From NCBI GenBank assembly GCA_903914045.1, contig CAIWNO010000306.1, positions 1-12,779 on the forward strand: 12,779 bases of DNA. Reading direction: 5' to 3'. Positions 1 to 7,929 of the stretch are shown here, in pieces; positions within the stretch are counted from its first letter, which is position 1, and each line of letters opens with the position of its first letter. The stretch is from an uncultured bacterium (GTDB taxonomy: Bacteria > Planctomycetota > Phycisphaerae > Phycisphaerales > SM1A02). The notes below the pieces were generated by a model. It was not told where the DNA came from. It saw only the letters and a list, made by a program, of their open reading frames with translations, and made no database searches. The position numbers and the translations under genes were made by a program.

Positions 1-110
1 ACGGCGTCGCCCTCTTTCACATTCCAACGAACAATGGTTCCAGATTCCATGGTGTCCGAAAGACGCGGCATTGTGACGGAGATTGGCATTGTTGTTGTCT
101 GATTAGGCAT
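1..110 (-). CDS. Dihydrolipoamide acetyltransferase (E2 of pyruvate dehydrogenase), N-terminal fragment
   Basis: Only the first 36 codons lie in the window; the gene continues past the left edge. The translation carries the start of a lipoyl (biotinyl-like) domain: MPRLSDTMESGTIVRW followed by KEGD, the usual opening of E2 lipoyl domains. The lipoyl-accepting lysine would lie beyond the edge. E2 forms the core of the complex and passes the acetyl group from E1 to CoA. The ATG at 110 overlaps the end of pdhB by 8 nt, so translational coupling is likely; a second in-frame ATG at 89 is also possible. No clear ribosome binding site is visible. Its place directly after the E1 alpha and beta genes supports pyruvate dehydrogenase rather than another 2-oxoacid dehydrogenase, although substrate specificity cannot be read from this fragment. 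Confidence 0.88.
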   Translation of the reverse strand, partial: MPNQTTTMPISVTMPRLSDTMESGTIVRWNVKEGDA

Positions 111-1095
111 TATACGTGGCGCTTCGAACAGCCTCGCAAATCTTGCGCGTGTTGGGCAAATATTCCTGCTCCAAATTGAACGCGTACGGGGCTGGAACAT
201 CCTCGGTGTGCACGCGGTGCACGTGGTTGTCCAAATCATCAAAGCAGCGCTGATGAATTTGCGCCGCGACTTCCGAGCCTGGACTTCCAAAGCTCCACGA
301 CTGATCGACAATGACAAGATTGGATGTCTTGCGCACCGAACGTTCAATGGAACCAATGTCGAGCGGCCGAATGGTGCGCAGATCAATGACCTCGCATGAA
401 ATTCCCTCTTTGGCCAATTCTTGCGCGGCTTCCATGCAGAAATGCACCGGTCGACCCCATGAGGCCAGCGTGCAATCCGCGCCCTCACGGCGAATCAACG
501 CCTGACCAAATTTCACAAGCACATCTTCGCCAACAGGAACATCGCCCTTCATGCCAAGCATGCGCTCGCTCTCCATGAAGAACACCGGATCATCGTCGCG
601 AATGGCGGTCTTCATTAACCCCTTGGCGTCAGCGGGTGTGGATGGAATGACAATTTTAATTCCAGGCACATTGGAGAACAATCCTTCAACGCTCCAACTG
701 TGCGTGCTACCAAGTTGACCGCCCGCGCCGTCGTTGCCGCGGAACACAATGGGACAACCAAATTGTCCGCCGCTCATGAACAACATTTTGGGCGCGTTGT
801 TCAGAATGGGATCGGCGGCCACCAAACTAAAAGACCAACTCATGAATTCAACCACCGGTCGCAAGCCCATCATGGCGGCGCCAATAGCCATGCCCGCGAA
901 ACCACTTTCAGAAATCGGCGTGTCAATCACGCGGCGCGGGCCAAACTCGTCCAACATTCCGCGGCTCACTTTGTAGGCGCCGTTGTACTCGGCCACTTCC
1001 TCGCCGATCAACATGACGCGCTTGTCGCGGCGCATCTCCTCGCTCATGGCGTCGCGAATGGCGTCGCGAAATTCAAGTTCTTGCGTGGCGCTCAT
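103..1095 (-). CDS. pdhB: Pyruvate dehydrogenase E1 component, beta subunit
   Basis: This is a 330-aa transketolase-like E1 beta subunit, the normal length for the family. With the alpha subunit it binds thiamine diphosphate (TPP) and decarboxylates pyruvate, transferring the acetyl group to lipoyl-E2. Family signatures include LIGEEVAEYNGAYKVSRG near residues 29-46 and DTPISESGFAGMAIGAA near 58-74, where Glu63 matches the TPP-activating glutamate. GSTHSWS near 129-135 carries the conserved active-site histidine, and a transketolase C-terminal domain follows from about residue 200. The ATG at 1095 was chosen over an in-frame start at 1191 because family homology begins at MSATQELEFRDAIRDA and the longer version would run 96 nt into pdhA. 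The start overlaps the pdhA stop as ATGA, and a GGGAG lies about 11 nt upstream. It is the middle gene of the pdhA-pdhB-E2 operon. Confidence 0.95.
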   Translation of the reverse strand: MSATQELEFRDAIRDAMSEEMRRDKRVMLIGEEVAEYNGAYKVSRGMLDEFGPRRVIDTPISESGFAGMAIGAAMMGLRPVVEFMSWSFSLVAADPILNNAPKMLFMSGGQFGCPIVFRGNDGAGGQLGSTHSWSVEGLFSNVPGIKIVIPSTPADAKGLMKTAIRDDDPVFFMESERMLGMKGDVPVGEDVLVKFGQALIRREGADCTLASWGRPVHFCMEAAQELAKEGISCEVIDLRTIRPLDIGSIERSVRKTSNLVIVDQSWSFGSPGSEVAAQIHQRCFDDLDNHVHRVHTEDVPAPYAFNLEQEYLPNTRKICEAVRSATYNA

Positions 1096-2258
1096 ATCAA
1101 ACCATCTCCCTCGCGCGTGGCGCGAAATGTTGGCGGATTCAGCGCGCCACCGTACATGCGCGGCTGGCTGGTTCCGCTGTATTTGCCCCACGGCTCGCGG
1201 TAGACATCGTGATACAAATCCGAAAGCGGCGGCACTGGACTGTTGTCGGCAAATTCAATCGCGTCGCGCACTTCGGCCTTCACTTCTTTTTGCAGCGACT
1301 TGATTTGATCCTGCGTGATAGCGCCCTGATCAAGCACAAATTTCTCAAATGTTCCAATAGGGTCGCCTTGCTCCCAAATGGCCTCCTCGTCGCGCGAGCG
1401 ATATTTGCGCGGATCGCTCATGGAGTGGCCCTTGTAGCGATAGCAACGCATGTCGACAAACGCGGGACGACTTTCGCGGCGGCTCTTCTCAACCACATCT
1501 TTCATGCCGTGATAAACCTCCATCACATTCATTCCATCGATGACCGTCGCGTCAATTCCATAGCCAAGCGCCTTTGATGAAAGATCGTGGCTTTGCGTGG
1601 TGCCGCGGTGAATGCTGGTGCCCATGGAGTAGCCGTTGTTTTCCACAACATAAATCACCGGCAAATTCATCAAGCCCGCCAAATTCAGCGCCTCGTGAAA
1701 CGCGCCTTGATTCAGCGCGCCGTCGCCCAAGAAACACAGCGTGACGCGCGAGGACTTTCCATTGTTCATGACCTCGTCTTCATACTTGGTGGCGAACGCC
1801 AGGCCAGCGCCAAGCGGAGTCTGCGCGCCAACAATTCCGTGGCCGCCATACAGATGGTGCTCGCGATCGAACATGTGCATTGATCCGCCCTTGCCTTTGG
1901 CGCAACCATCAACGCGGCCAAACATTTCCGCCATGCACGCGCGCGCCGTCATGCCGCGCGCCAACGCGTGACCGTGATCACGATACGCGGTCACCAACGG
2001 GTCCTGCGGTTTCAGCGCGGCCACGCAACCAACGGCCACCGCTTCCTGCCCGATGTACACGTGACAGAAGCCGCCAATTTTTTTATCTTGATACGCCTGC
2101 ATGCAGCGAATTTCAAATTCGCGGATCAACACCATTTCGCGGTACCACCCACGAAGCAACTGCGCGTTTGGAACTGGGCGATTGGCGGCGCGACGAGGTA
2201 TGGGAAGTCCACCGTGGACATCATGCGCAGAATTTCCGTCAGTGGTTGGTGTTGGCAT
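1092..2258 (-). CDS. pdhA: Pyruvate dehydrogenase E1 component, alpha subunit
   Basis: This TPP-dependent E1 alpha subunit carries out the first step of pyruvate oxidation to acetyl-CoA. The TPP/Mg motif is clear: GDGALNQGAFHEALNLAG through ENNGYSMGT, at about residues 178-214 from the chosen start. GGSMHMF and YGGHGIVGAQTPLGAG near 124-152 are also diagnostic. The loop YRYKGHSMSDPRKYRSRDE resembles the mitochondrial E1 alpha loop that is phosphorylated in animals, but no kinase gene is visible here. I place the start at 2258 because a GGAA lies about 8 nt upstream and the predicted transcription start near 2302 then leaves a 44-nt leader. An in-frame ATG at 2285 (nine residues longer, 397 aa) lacks such a site. 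It is the first gene of the pdhA-pdhB-E2 operon, and its stop overlaps the pdhB start. Confidence 0.95.
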   Translation of the reverse strand: MPTPTTDGNSAHDVHGGLPIPRRAANRPVPNAQLLRGWYREMVLIREFEIRCMQAYQDKKIGGFCHVYIGQEAVAVGCVAALKPQDPLVTAYRDHGHALARGMTARACMAEMFGRVDGCAKGKGGSMHMFDREHHLYGGHGIVGAQTPLGAGLAFATKYEDEVMNNGKSSRVTLCFLGDGALNQGAFHEALNLAGLMNLPVIYVVENNGYSMGTSIHRGTTQSHDLSSKALGYGIDATVIDGMNVMEVYHGMKDVVEKSRRESRPAFVDMRCYRYKGHSMSDPRKYRSRDEEAIWEQGDPIGTFEKFVLDQGAITQDQIKSLQKEVKAEVRDAIEFADNSPVPPLSDLYHDVYREPWGKYSGTSQPRMYGGALNPPTFRATREGDGLI

Positions 2259-2308
2259 ACTTAAATTTCCGCGGGGTGAATCCATTCAGGAACCGTGGAC
2301 AGTCCATC

Positions 2309-2337
2309 GTTATATGGCAGATGACGCTTTCAAGCAA
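2309..2337 (-). promoter_or_regulatory. Predicted sigma70-type promoter of the pdh operon
   Basis: On the minus strand TTGCTT (2337-2332) is followed after exactly 17 nt by TATAAC (2314-2309). Transcription would begin near 2302, giving a short leader before pdhA. A small dyad, TGGAC-A-GTCCA, lies at about 2296-2306 over the expected start site and could be an operator, although it is short. The placement between the end of the S41 protease gene and pdhA fits an independent pdh promoter. It is a pattern match only. Confidence 0.5.
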
Positions 2338-2401
2338 GATGCATAACGCGAAGTTGTATTCACATCACAATGCGGCTTAAAATTGAGGGCCTTTTGATCC
2401 T

Positions 2402-4795
2402 TTATGGATTTGCGGTTTGTGGAATTGGCTTTGGAGCGCCCGCCACCTCGGTTCCAACTGCGTCCTTGACAACGCGCGCGCGAACAACCATCAACGCCAT
2501 TTCCAATTGCGGATCCAAGCCCTTGACCAGCAAGTCATCAGGACTTGGACGGGGCTTGGCCTTTGGATCATCCGTGGCGGCGATTGTGTCCGCCTTTATT
2601 CGCAACTCATTGGATTTATCAATTTGATCTGGCGTCATTTTGGCGCGCAGATCTGGGTTCACTCCCCAATCATTGGAGCCAGGCTTCTTGTGTACAAGAC
2701 GGCCCTTGGTTCCTTCGGGCTGAGAAACTTCTGGTGGCAAGACATAATGTTGGGTTGTGATTTTCACGGCCGCGGACTTGCCACGGTCCGCAAGTGGATT
2801 CACCTCTTGAACACTGCCCTTGCCGAAACTTCGTTCGCCAACAATCACGGCCTTGTCATAGGCCTGCAAACATCCGCTTAAAATTTCACTAGCGCTGGCG
2901 GAGGATTGATTCACCAACACGGCCACCGGCAAATCCTTCAATTCGGCGCGATTTGATTCGGCTTTTTTACTTGAAGTCGTCACGCCAAATCGATTCTCAG
3001 TTGAAACCAGTACTCCGCTTTCAATCCATAAATTGCAGAAATCAACCGCTGAAGAAAGCAGACCACCAGGGTTTCCCCGCAAATCCAAAACAAGTCCGTT
3101 CAATTTGCGTTGCGCACGCATCTCCTTCAATGCCGACATGAAATCAGAGAAACTATCCTCGTTGAAACTTGTCAAACGCACATAGCCAATGCCCATGGAT
3201 GGATCCACATACCACTCCCATGATGGAGTTCCACTTTCGGACAAACTTTTTTTGTTCCATCCGTTTACGGATCGCATCTTGATGCTTTCACGCTTCATGG
3301 CCACATCGAATGGATCAGCCACGTCCGCTCGGCGGATGGAAAGCGTGACCGTGTCGCCTTCTGGACCAGTGATCAAGTCGACCGCTTTGTTCAAAGCCCA
3401 ACCCGTTGTGCTTTGTCCATCAACGGCAATAATTCGATCATCGGGCTTCAAACCGGCGCGCGAAGCAGGTGAACCTTCGAGCGGATTGATAATTTGAATG
3501 TCGCGTTTCTCATCGTGGCGAATCAGAATTCCAACGCCAACAAAGTTGCCCTCGACTTGCTGACGGAATCGCCGCAACGCGTCGGGCCAAATCAACGCTG
3601 AATAATTGTCCTCAAATTTTCGGGACAGCACGCCCATGGCTCCCTCGCCAAATTCGTGCAACACAACCTCCTCTGGAAGTGCGACGGTGGCTTCGTTGAT
3701 CTTCAACAACTCATTGATTATTTCACGAAACATAACGCCATTGACAAGGTCACGATTGGCCGCGGAAATAGTTTTTTCAGCCTTGTCGATAACCGCGATC
3801 CAAGCCGCGCGCTTGACGTCATCGCTTAAATTTGGAAAACTTTCACGACATTCATCAGTTGTCGAAAGCAATTTCAACGCCTCAACTCCGCCAAGAAGCA
3901 TGGGCTTCCAACCGCAATTTTCAAGATGATCCGAGGCGGTTTTTTTCAGCGCCTCTTTCAACAAGGCCAGTGAAATGCCGCGAAACTGGTCCTTCCAACT
4001 ATCCACCAGACCTGGGTTGTATTCAGGAAAAATATCATCCGCTTTCACGCTCAACTCCCCATTGGGATCATTGGGATCATTGGTGGCGTCGGCGGCGGCG
4101 ATTTCTTTCTTTTCAATCTTGGGATCAAGCGCCTCCATGGCCTTGAAGCGATCATTTTGTTTTTTACGCAAGTCATACAAATGTTTCGGGGCGTACTCCG
4201 CCAACAATTGCACGCGATCACCGCAGTCGTCAAGTTGATCGGTCAGTTTCTTGAACTCCGCAGCGTCGCCACCATCTTCATGAAGCGCCCTTAAACGGAA
4301 CAACATTTCTTGGGCAAGCAACCAATCGGATTCCTTCAAAGCGTCGGCGTAAATTGTTTGACCTTTGACTTGCAATTGTCCAATGGCTTCAGTCTTCAAC
4401 TCCGCCTTCCACGCATCGTTGTCCAGCAGAAACTTAAGATTGGCCGCGGCAACCATGGCTTTTGTCAAATTATTTTTGGCCATGCCATCTACCAATTCTT
4501 GGCGCCGAGCAATGATGGATTCTTGGCGGATTTTTTCCTGCTCAACACGGTGCGTCTTGCGCAAAGCGATCGCATCTTGAAGCGCCTTGATTGATGCGCT
4601 GTCGCCGGTCGGTGCGGTGTCAATGGCCTGTTCAAACGCCTTCACATCAGCGCGCTGCGCCGCGTTCCATGCTGAATCGCTCCAGGAGTTGATTTGGGAA
4701 GTGGTGGAGGCGTCTTGAAACGCAAACGCAGCACCCACAAGTGACAGCGTTGTGAGAAGAGTGCCACGGACGATCATGTAAAAATGCCGCTTCAT
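2402..4795 (-). CDS. Secreted S41-family C-terminal-processing protease with PDZ domain and long N-terminal region
   Basis: The protein has 797 aa from the chosen ATG. Residues 1-25 form a signal peptide (MKRHFYMIVRGTLLTTLSLV, cleavage after AFA), so it acts outside the cytoplasmic membrane. Residues of about 30-410 are charged, largely helical and unrecognised. A PDZ domain follows at about 415-489 (GSPASRAGLKPDDRIIAVDG), then the S41 catalytic domain with LVLDLRGNPGGLL, QSSASASEIL and GERSFGKGSVQ. The Ser/Lys dyad is Ser634 and Lys659. Their spacing of 25 matches algal D1 protease, which supports an active enzyme. Typical members are 400-500 aa, so the N-terminal extension is unusual. A start at 4858 would place 21 extra residues before the signal peptide; the ATG at 4795 has AAGGAA about 10 nt upstream. 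It probably degrades or trims envelope proteins; the substrate is unknown. No clear intrinsic terminator follows it. Confidence 0.9.
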   Translation of the reverse strand: MKRHFYMIVRGTLLTTLSLVGAAFAFQDASTTSQINSWSDSAWNAAQRADVKAFEQAIDTAPTGDSASIKALQDAIALRKTHRVEQEKIRQESIIARRQELVDGMAKNNLTKAMVAAANLKFLLDNDAWKAELKTEAIGQLQVKGQTIYADALKESDWLLAQEMLFRLRALHEDGGDAAEFKKLTDQLDDCGDRVQLLAEYAPKHLYDLRKKQNDRFKAMEALDPKIEKKEIAAADATNDPNDPNGELSVKADDIFPEYNPGLVDSWKDQFRGISLALLKEALKKTASDHLENCGWKPMLLGGVEALKLLSTTDECRESFPNLSDDVKRAAWIAVIDKAEKTISAANRDLVNGVMFREIINELLKINEATVALPEEVVLHEFGEGAMGVLSRKFEDNYSALIWPDALRRFRQQVEGNFVGVGILIRHDEKRDIQIINPLEGSPASRAGLKPDDRIIAVDGQSTTGWALNKAVDLITGPEGDTVTLSIRRADVADPFDVAMKRESIKMRSVNGWNKKSLSESGTPSWEWYVDPSMGIGYVRLTSFNEDSFSDFMSALKEMRAQRKLNGLVLDLRGNPGGLLSSAVDFCNLWIESGVLVSTENRFGVTTSSKKAESNRAELKDLPVAVLVNQSSASASEILSGCLQAYDKAVIVGERSFGKGSVQEVNPLADRGKSAAVKITTQHYVLPPEVSQPEGTKGRLVHKKPGSNDWGVNPDLRAKMTPDQIDKSNELRIKADTIAATDDPKAKPRPSPDDLLVKGLDPQLEMALMVVRARVVKDAVGTEVAGAPKPIPQTANP
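4061..4083. repeat. Short 9-bp tandem repeat inside the S41 protease gene
   Basis: The unit ATTGGGATC occurs twice in tandem plus a partial third copy. Read on the coding strand it gives an NDPNDPNG stretch in the N-terminal region of the protease. The period is a multiple of three, so a change in copy number would keep the frame. It probably marks a flexible linker. Confidence 0.7.
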
Positions 4796-5021
4796 GTTGT
4801 GTACGTTCCTTGATTGCGCTGAATATTGGTCGGAGAAAGTGAAGAGTTTCTGTATCAAATTGCTTCAAGCCAGTTCGAAGATCAAGGCTACGTGCCAGGA
4901 AATATTGCTTACAAAATAAGTGAGATAGGATGAAGCCAAAAAAATGAATTTACTTTCAGGATGACAAGGATATCCTAGGTCCTGAAACATGGAGTGACAG
5001 TTCATTTTCAAGAAACATTGC
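4796..5021. other. Divergent intergenic region between S41 protease and membrane-protein gene
   Basis: This 226-bp AT-rich stretch separates two divergent genes and should contain both promoters. I could not find a convincing -35/-10 pair for either one. It contains the perfect 10-bp palindrome AGGATATCCT at 4967-4976, flanked by CAGGA and TCCTG arms, which could be a protein-binding site. Open frames here are short and lack support. Confidence 0.4.
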
Positions 5022-5720
5022 TTGAATCCTCAATCACCACATCTAAGCAGAACCCAAGCGTTCAGCAACTTTCTCTCGGCCTCAAGCACCTTGGCCACTG
5101 GCTTCTGGCTCATGCTTCCAATGGCTCTTGGGGCAATGTGGTGGGCAAATTTTGGCGAAGTCGCTTTGTTGATTTTGGCTATAAGTTGCTGGTTTCGCTG
5201 GATTGGAATTCGCGAAATACAGAGGGGTTTTTATTTAGGGGGCCTTCATGAGTTCGCCTGGATACGCCTGTGGTATCTCACCAATTGCATCAACGCCGGC
5301 GCGGGCGTGGCGGTGACGCTTGGTGTTCTTGTGATCAATCACAGCGCTCTGACTCAACAATCGGGCTCGATCTTGTTGGAGATGATTCAAAATATCTGGA
5401 TTTGGTGTCTCGTGTGCGAACTTCTTATCACAACACGTGTCATCTCGGCGGTGGCGACATGGCTTGAGTCGACGTGGGTGAAAGTCACGCAGGCGGTAGT
5501 GACGTTCATTATTCTGCTCACAGTTGTTTTGCAGATTGCGCTTTTAATAGCGCCCGCATCAAGCAGTCAAGTTGGCGTCGCGATTGTGGTCAGGGCGGGC
5601 GCCATTCTTGCGGCGGCGGCGTTGGGAGTGATTGCCATTTGGTGGATCGCCGATGGCGTGAATCGAATGGCGTTGGCATTGGCCGATGAAGTCAGCGAAG
5701 AAGCGCCGACCATATTGTGA
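5022..5720 (+). CDS. Unrecognised polytopic membrane protein
   Basis: I do not recognise this 232-aa protein. It is strongly hydrophobic, with about six predicted membrane segments near residues 25-42, 44-61, 82-106, 118-145, 155-178 and 183-211. The short N-terminus is polar and the acidic tail (ADEVSEEAPT) probably faces the cytoplasm. The segments are rich in Trp, Ala and Val, and no catalytic or transport motif stands out. The start is uncertain: TTG at 5022 is the first usable codon after the in-frame stop at 4995-4997, and it has only a poor AAGAAA upstream. The first in-frame ATG, at residue 31, would cut into helix 1. It is divergent from the S41 protease and convergent with trpE, so it is probably a single-gene unit. 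A real gene is supported by the uninterrupted membrane topology over the full ORF and by the absence of any better frame. Confidence 0.7.
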   Translation: MNPQSPHLSRTQAFSNFLSASSTLATGFWLMLPMALGAMWWANFGEVALLILAISCWFRWIGIREIQRGFYLGGLHEFAWIRLWYLTNCINAGAGVAVTLGVLVINHSALTQQSGSILLEMIQNIWIWCLVCELLITTRVISAVATWLESTWVKVTQAVVTFIILLTVVLQIALLIAPASSSQVGVAIVVRAGAILAAAALGVIAIWWIADGVNRMALALADEVSEEAPTIL

Positions 5721-5792
5721 ACGTGTTGCGGGTCGCATGAACTGTGCGTTTCATATTGGCGCTACCCATGTCAATGTGATTTTGAAACTGCC

Positions 5793-7304
5793 TTAGGCAT
5801 GGAAAATATCCTCGGCCAAATCCATGGCGCGCCCTAAACCAGCGGCTTTTGCCATGGTTTCCTGCCATTCCTTGGTGGGATCGCTGTCGAGCACCACGCC
5901 CGCGCCCGCCTGCAAATGCACCGTCCACGGATCGCCCGGCGCGCGCTTGGTTGGCATGACCATGGTGCGCAGCGAAATGGCCATGTCCATGGAGCCATCA
6001 AAACCAATCACGCCAATTCCGCCGGCGTAGGGACCGCGACGCACCGGTTCAAGTTGGTCGATGATTTGAATGGCGCGAATTTTTGGCGCGCCCGAAACTG
6101 TTCCAACTGGAAGCGTGGCGCGTAGCGCGTCCCACGCGTTGAATTTATGTTCAAGCCTGCCCGAAACGGTTGAAGACAAGTGCATCACATGGCTGTAGCG
6201 CTCAACATCCATGCAGCGGTCAATGTGAACCGAGCCTGCCTCGCACACGCGGGCAAGATCGTTGCGGCCAAGGTCTACCAACATGACATGCTCCGCGCGC
6301 TCCTTCTCGTCGGCCAACAATTCTGTTTCAAGTTGCGTGTCAAGTTCCGGCGTTGCGCCACGCGCACGTGTGCCGGCAAGTGGACGATTGACCACAATTC
6401 GATCGCGCACTCGACACAAAATTTCCGGGCTTGAGGCCGCCAAAATACAGCCAGAAGCCTGCAAATACACTTGATATGGACTGGGGTTCACAATGCGAAG
6501 CGCGCGGTACAACTCAAATGGATCAATGTTTGTTTGACGCTCAAGGCGCTGCGAAAGCACAATCTGAAACGCGTCGCCGGCGGCAATGGCGTGCTTGGCT
6601 TTCACCACCGCGCTTTCAAATTCCGCGCGCGTCATGGAACTGCGCGCGGGCGGCTTGGGCTGCGACCGAAGATCCATATGAATTTCGCCAGTGGCCAACG
6701 CCGGGCGCTGCTGAAGCAACTCCGCTTTCAATTGCTCAAGCGCGGCGTCGGCGGCGGTTTGCGCGGCGGCTTCGCTGCCATGCTCATCCAGCGACTGCGC
6801 CACCACGCAATCAAGCGTGCGCGTGAAGTGGTCAAACACAACCACGTGGCGATACAAACCCATGTGCATGTCAGGAAGGTTGCGGTCATCTTTGGGCGCG
6901 TTTTGAAATGACAGCGCCTTGGGTTCAAGCCAACGCACCGCATCAAAGGAAAGAAATCCAACCCAGCCGCCATGGAAGGCGCCAGGAAGTTCGCCGCGCG
7001 AAAATGGTTTCCACAGCGCGGCCATGTCGCGCGGAACTTGCAGCGGATCGGCGCATTCAAAGCGTTTCTCACTCTTGCCGTCGCGAAAAAGTTCAACCAT
7101 GTTTTGCTTGGCCACCACTTCTTGCACGGGCCGAGCGCCCAACATGGAATAGCGGCCGCTACTTCCGCCTTGCTCCACGCTTTCCAGCAGAAAGCTTGGC
7201 GCGTTGCGATCATCTGGCGCCACAAGCCTGCGGTAGGCAAGCACGGGCGTGAGTTGATCCGATGGAATTCGCCGACATTGAATCAGAAGATTTCCTGCGG
7301 ACAT
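5793..7304 (-). CDS. trpE: Anthranilate synthase component I
   Basis: The 503-aa protein converts chorismate to anthranilate, the first committed step of tryptophan synthesis, using ammonia from a TrpG glutaminase. The N-terminal domain contains LLESVEQG near residues 39-46, the element that takes part in tryptophan feedback inhibition. The chorismate-binding domain covers about 226-486, with GDAFQIVLSQR, DLGRNDLARV, LPVGTVSGAPKIRA, GPYAGGIG and QAGAGVVLDSDP. The motif PLAGT, with Ala where aminodeoxychorismate synthase usually has Lys (PIKGT), favours TrpE over PabB. The ATG at 7304 was chosen; an in-frame TTG at 7331 adds nine residues, and neither has a good ribosome binding site. No trpG or other trp gene is adjacent; trpE is last in the lipoprotein-ruvC-trpE series, 118 nt after ruvC. 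No terminator was found before the convergent membrane gene. Confidence 0.95.
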   Translation of the reverse strand: MSAGNLLIQCRRIPSDQLTPVLAYRRLVAPDDRNAPSFLLESVEQGGSSGRYSMLGARPVQEVVAKQNMVELFRDGKSEKRFECADPLQVPRDMAALWKPFSRGELPGAFHGGWVGFLSFDAVRWLEPKALSFQNAPKDDRNLPDMHMGLYRHVVVFDHFTRTLDCVVAQSLDEHGSEAAAQTAADAALEQLKAELLQQRPALATGEIHMDLRSQPKPPARSSMTRAEFESAVVKAKHAIAAGDAFQIVLSQRLERQTNIDPFELYRALRIVNPSPYQVYLQASGCILAASSPEILCRVRDRIVVNRPLAGTRARGATPELDTQLETELLADEKERAEHVMLVDLGRNDLARVCEAGSVHIDRCMDVERYSHVMHLSSTVSGRLEHKFNAWDALRATLPVGTVSGAPKIRAIQIIDQLEPVRRGPYAGGIGVIGFDGSMDMAISLRTMVMPTKRAPGDPWTVHLQAGAGVVLDSDPTKEWQETMAKAAGLGRAMDLAEDIFHA

Positions 7305-7422
7305 GCTGTTGAGATTAGCGGGACTTGCCAATCATGGAAACGTGTCATGCGTGACGATTGCGAATTTGGCGCAAGGCTTTGTGATTGGCTTGCGTGGCGT
7401 GTTGTTTGGAAGGCAAGAACAA

Positions 7423-7920
7423 TCACATGGATGTGCTGTCAAGCGCAAGTCGCCGCGCCGCCGTGAGCGCGATGGCTATGGCGTCGCTGGCGTCATGCGG
7501 ACCCTTGAGCGTGCGCAATCCGCATTGCGCCATGACCGCGCGGCGAACTTGCTCCTTGCTGGCGTTGCCATTGCCAGTGACAGCGCGCTTGACTTCTTTG
7601 GGAGCGAACTCCGTGATGAGCAGTTTTTTTTCCGCCATGGTGGCCAGCAACACTCCGCGCGCGTGACCCATGATGATGGCGGTCTGCGCGTGCTTGACAT
7701 GGCTGAACAGCGTTTCAACAGCGGCGTGATCCGGCTTTAAATCAGCCAAAACCTCCAGTAATTCCGTGCGAATTTGCAACAGCCGCGCGTGCAGCGGACC
7801 AGTTGTGGCGATGCGCAACACCCCCGCTTCGACCAACGTTGGCTCGCCACCGCGCGCGTTTATTTTCACGCACGCATATCCAGTGCGCCGCAGGCCAGGA
7901 TCAATTCCAAGAATTCGCAT
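7423..7920 (-). CDS. ruvC: Crossover junction endodeoxyribonuclease RuvC
   Basis: This 165-aa protein is a full-length RuvC, the dimeric nuclease that cuts Holliday junctions with RuvAB during recombination and repair. The N-terminus MRILGIDPGLRRTGYA is diagnostic. The four catalytic acidic residues are present: Asp7, Glu69 (AVETLF), Asp143 and Asp146 (PHDASDAIAIAL), with the same final spacing as E. coli Asp138 and Asp141. The nucleic-acid-binding middle segment FAPKEVKRAVTGNGNASKEQV is also typical. It starts 9 nt after the stop of the lipoprotein gene, so the two are probably co-transcribed; no ruvA or ruvB is visible. No Shine-Dalgarno sequence precedes the ATG, so translation may depend on coupling to the upstream gene. 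Confidence 0.96.
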   Translation of the reverse strand: MRILGIDPGLRRTGYACVKINARGGEPTLVEAGVLRIATTGPLHARLLQIRTELLEVLADLKPDHAAVETLFSHVKHAQTAIIMGHARGVLLATMAEKKLLITEFAPKEVKRAVTGNGNASKEQVRRAVMAQCGLRTLKGPHDASDAIAIALTAARRLALDSTSM

Positions 7921-7929
7921 GGCGACATG

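Noticed and set aside
1096..1191. Upstream 32-codon extension of pdhB
   Set aside because: It lies within the pdhA coding region, while family similarity and an ATGA overlap place the start at 1095.
5721..5792. Bidirectional terminator between the convergent membrane-protein and trpE genes
   Set aside because: Only weak stems such as GTTTCA/TGAAAC with a 30-nt loop were seen, with no T-run on either strand.
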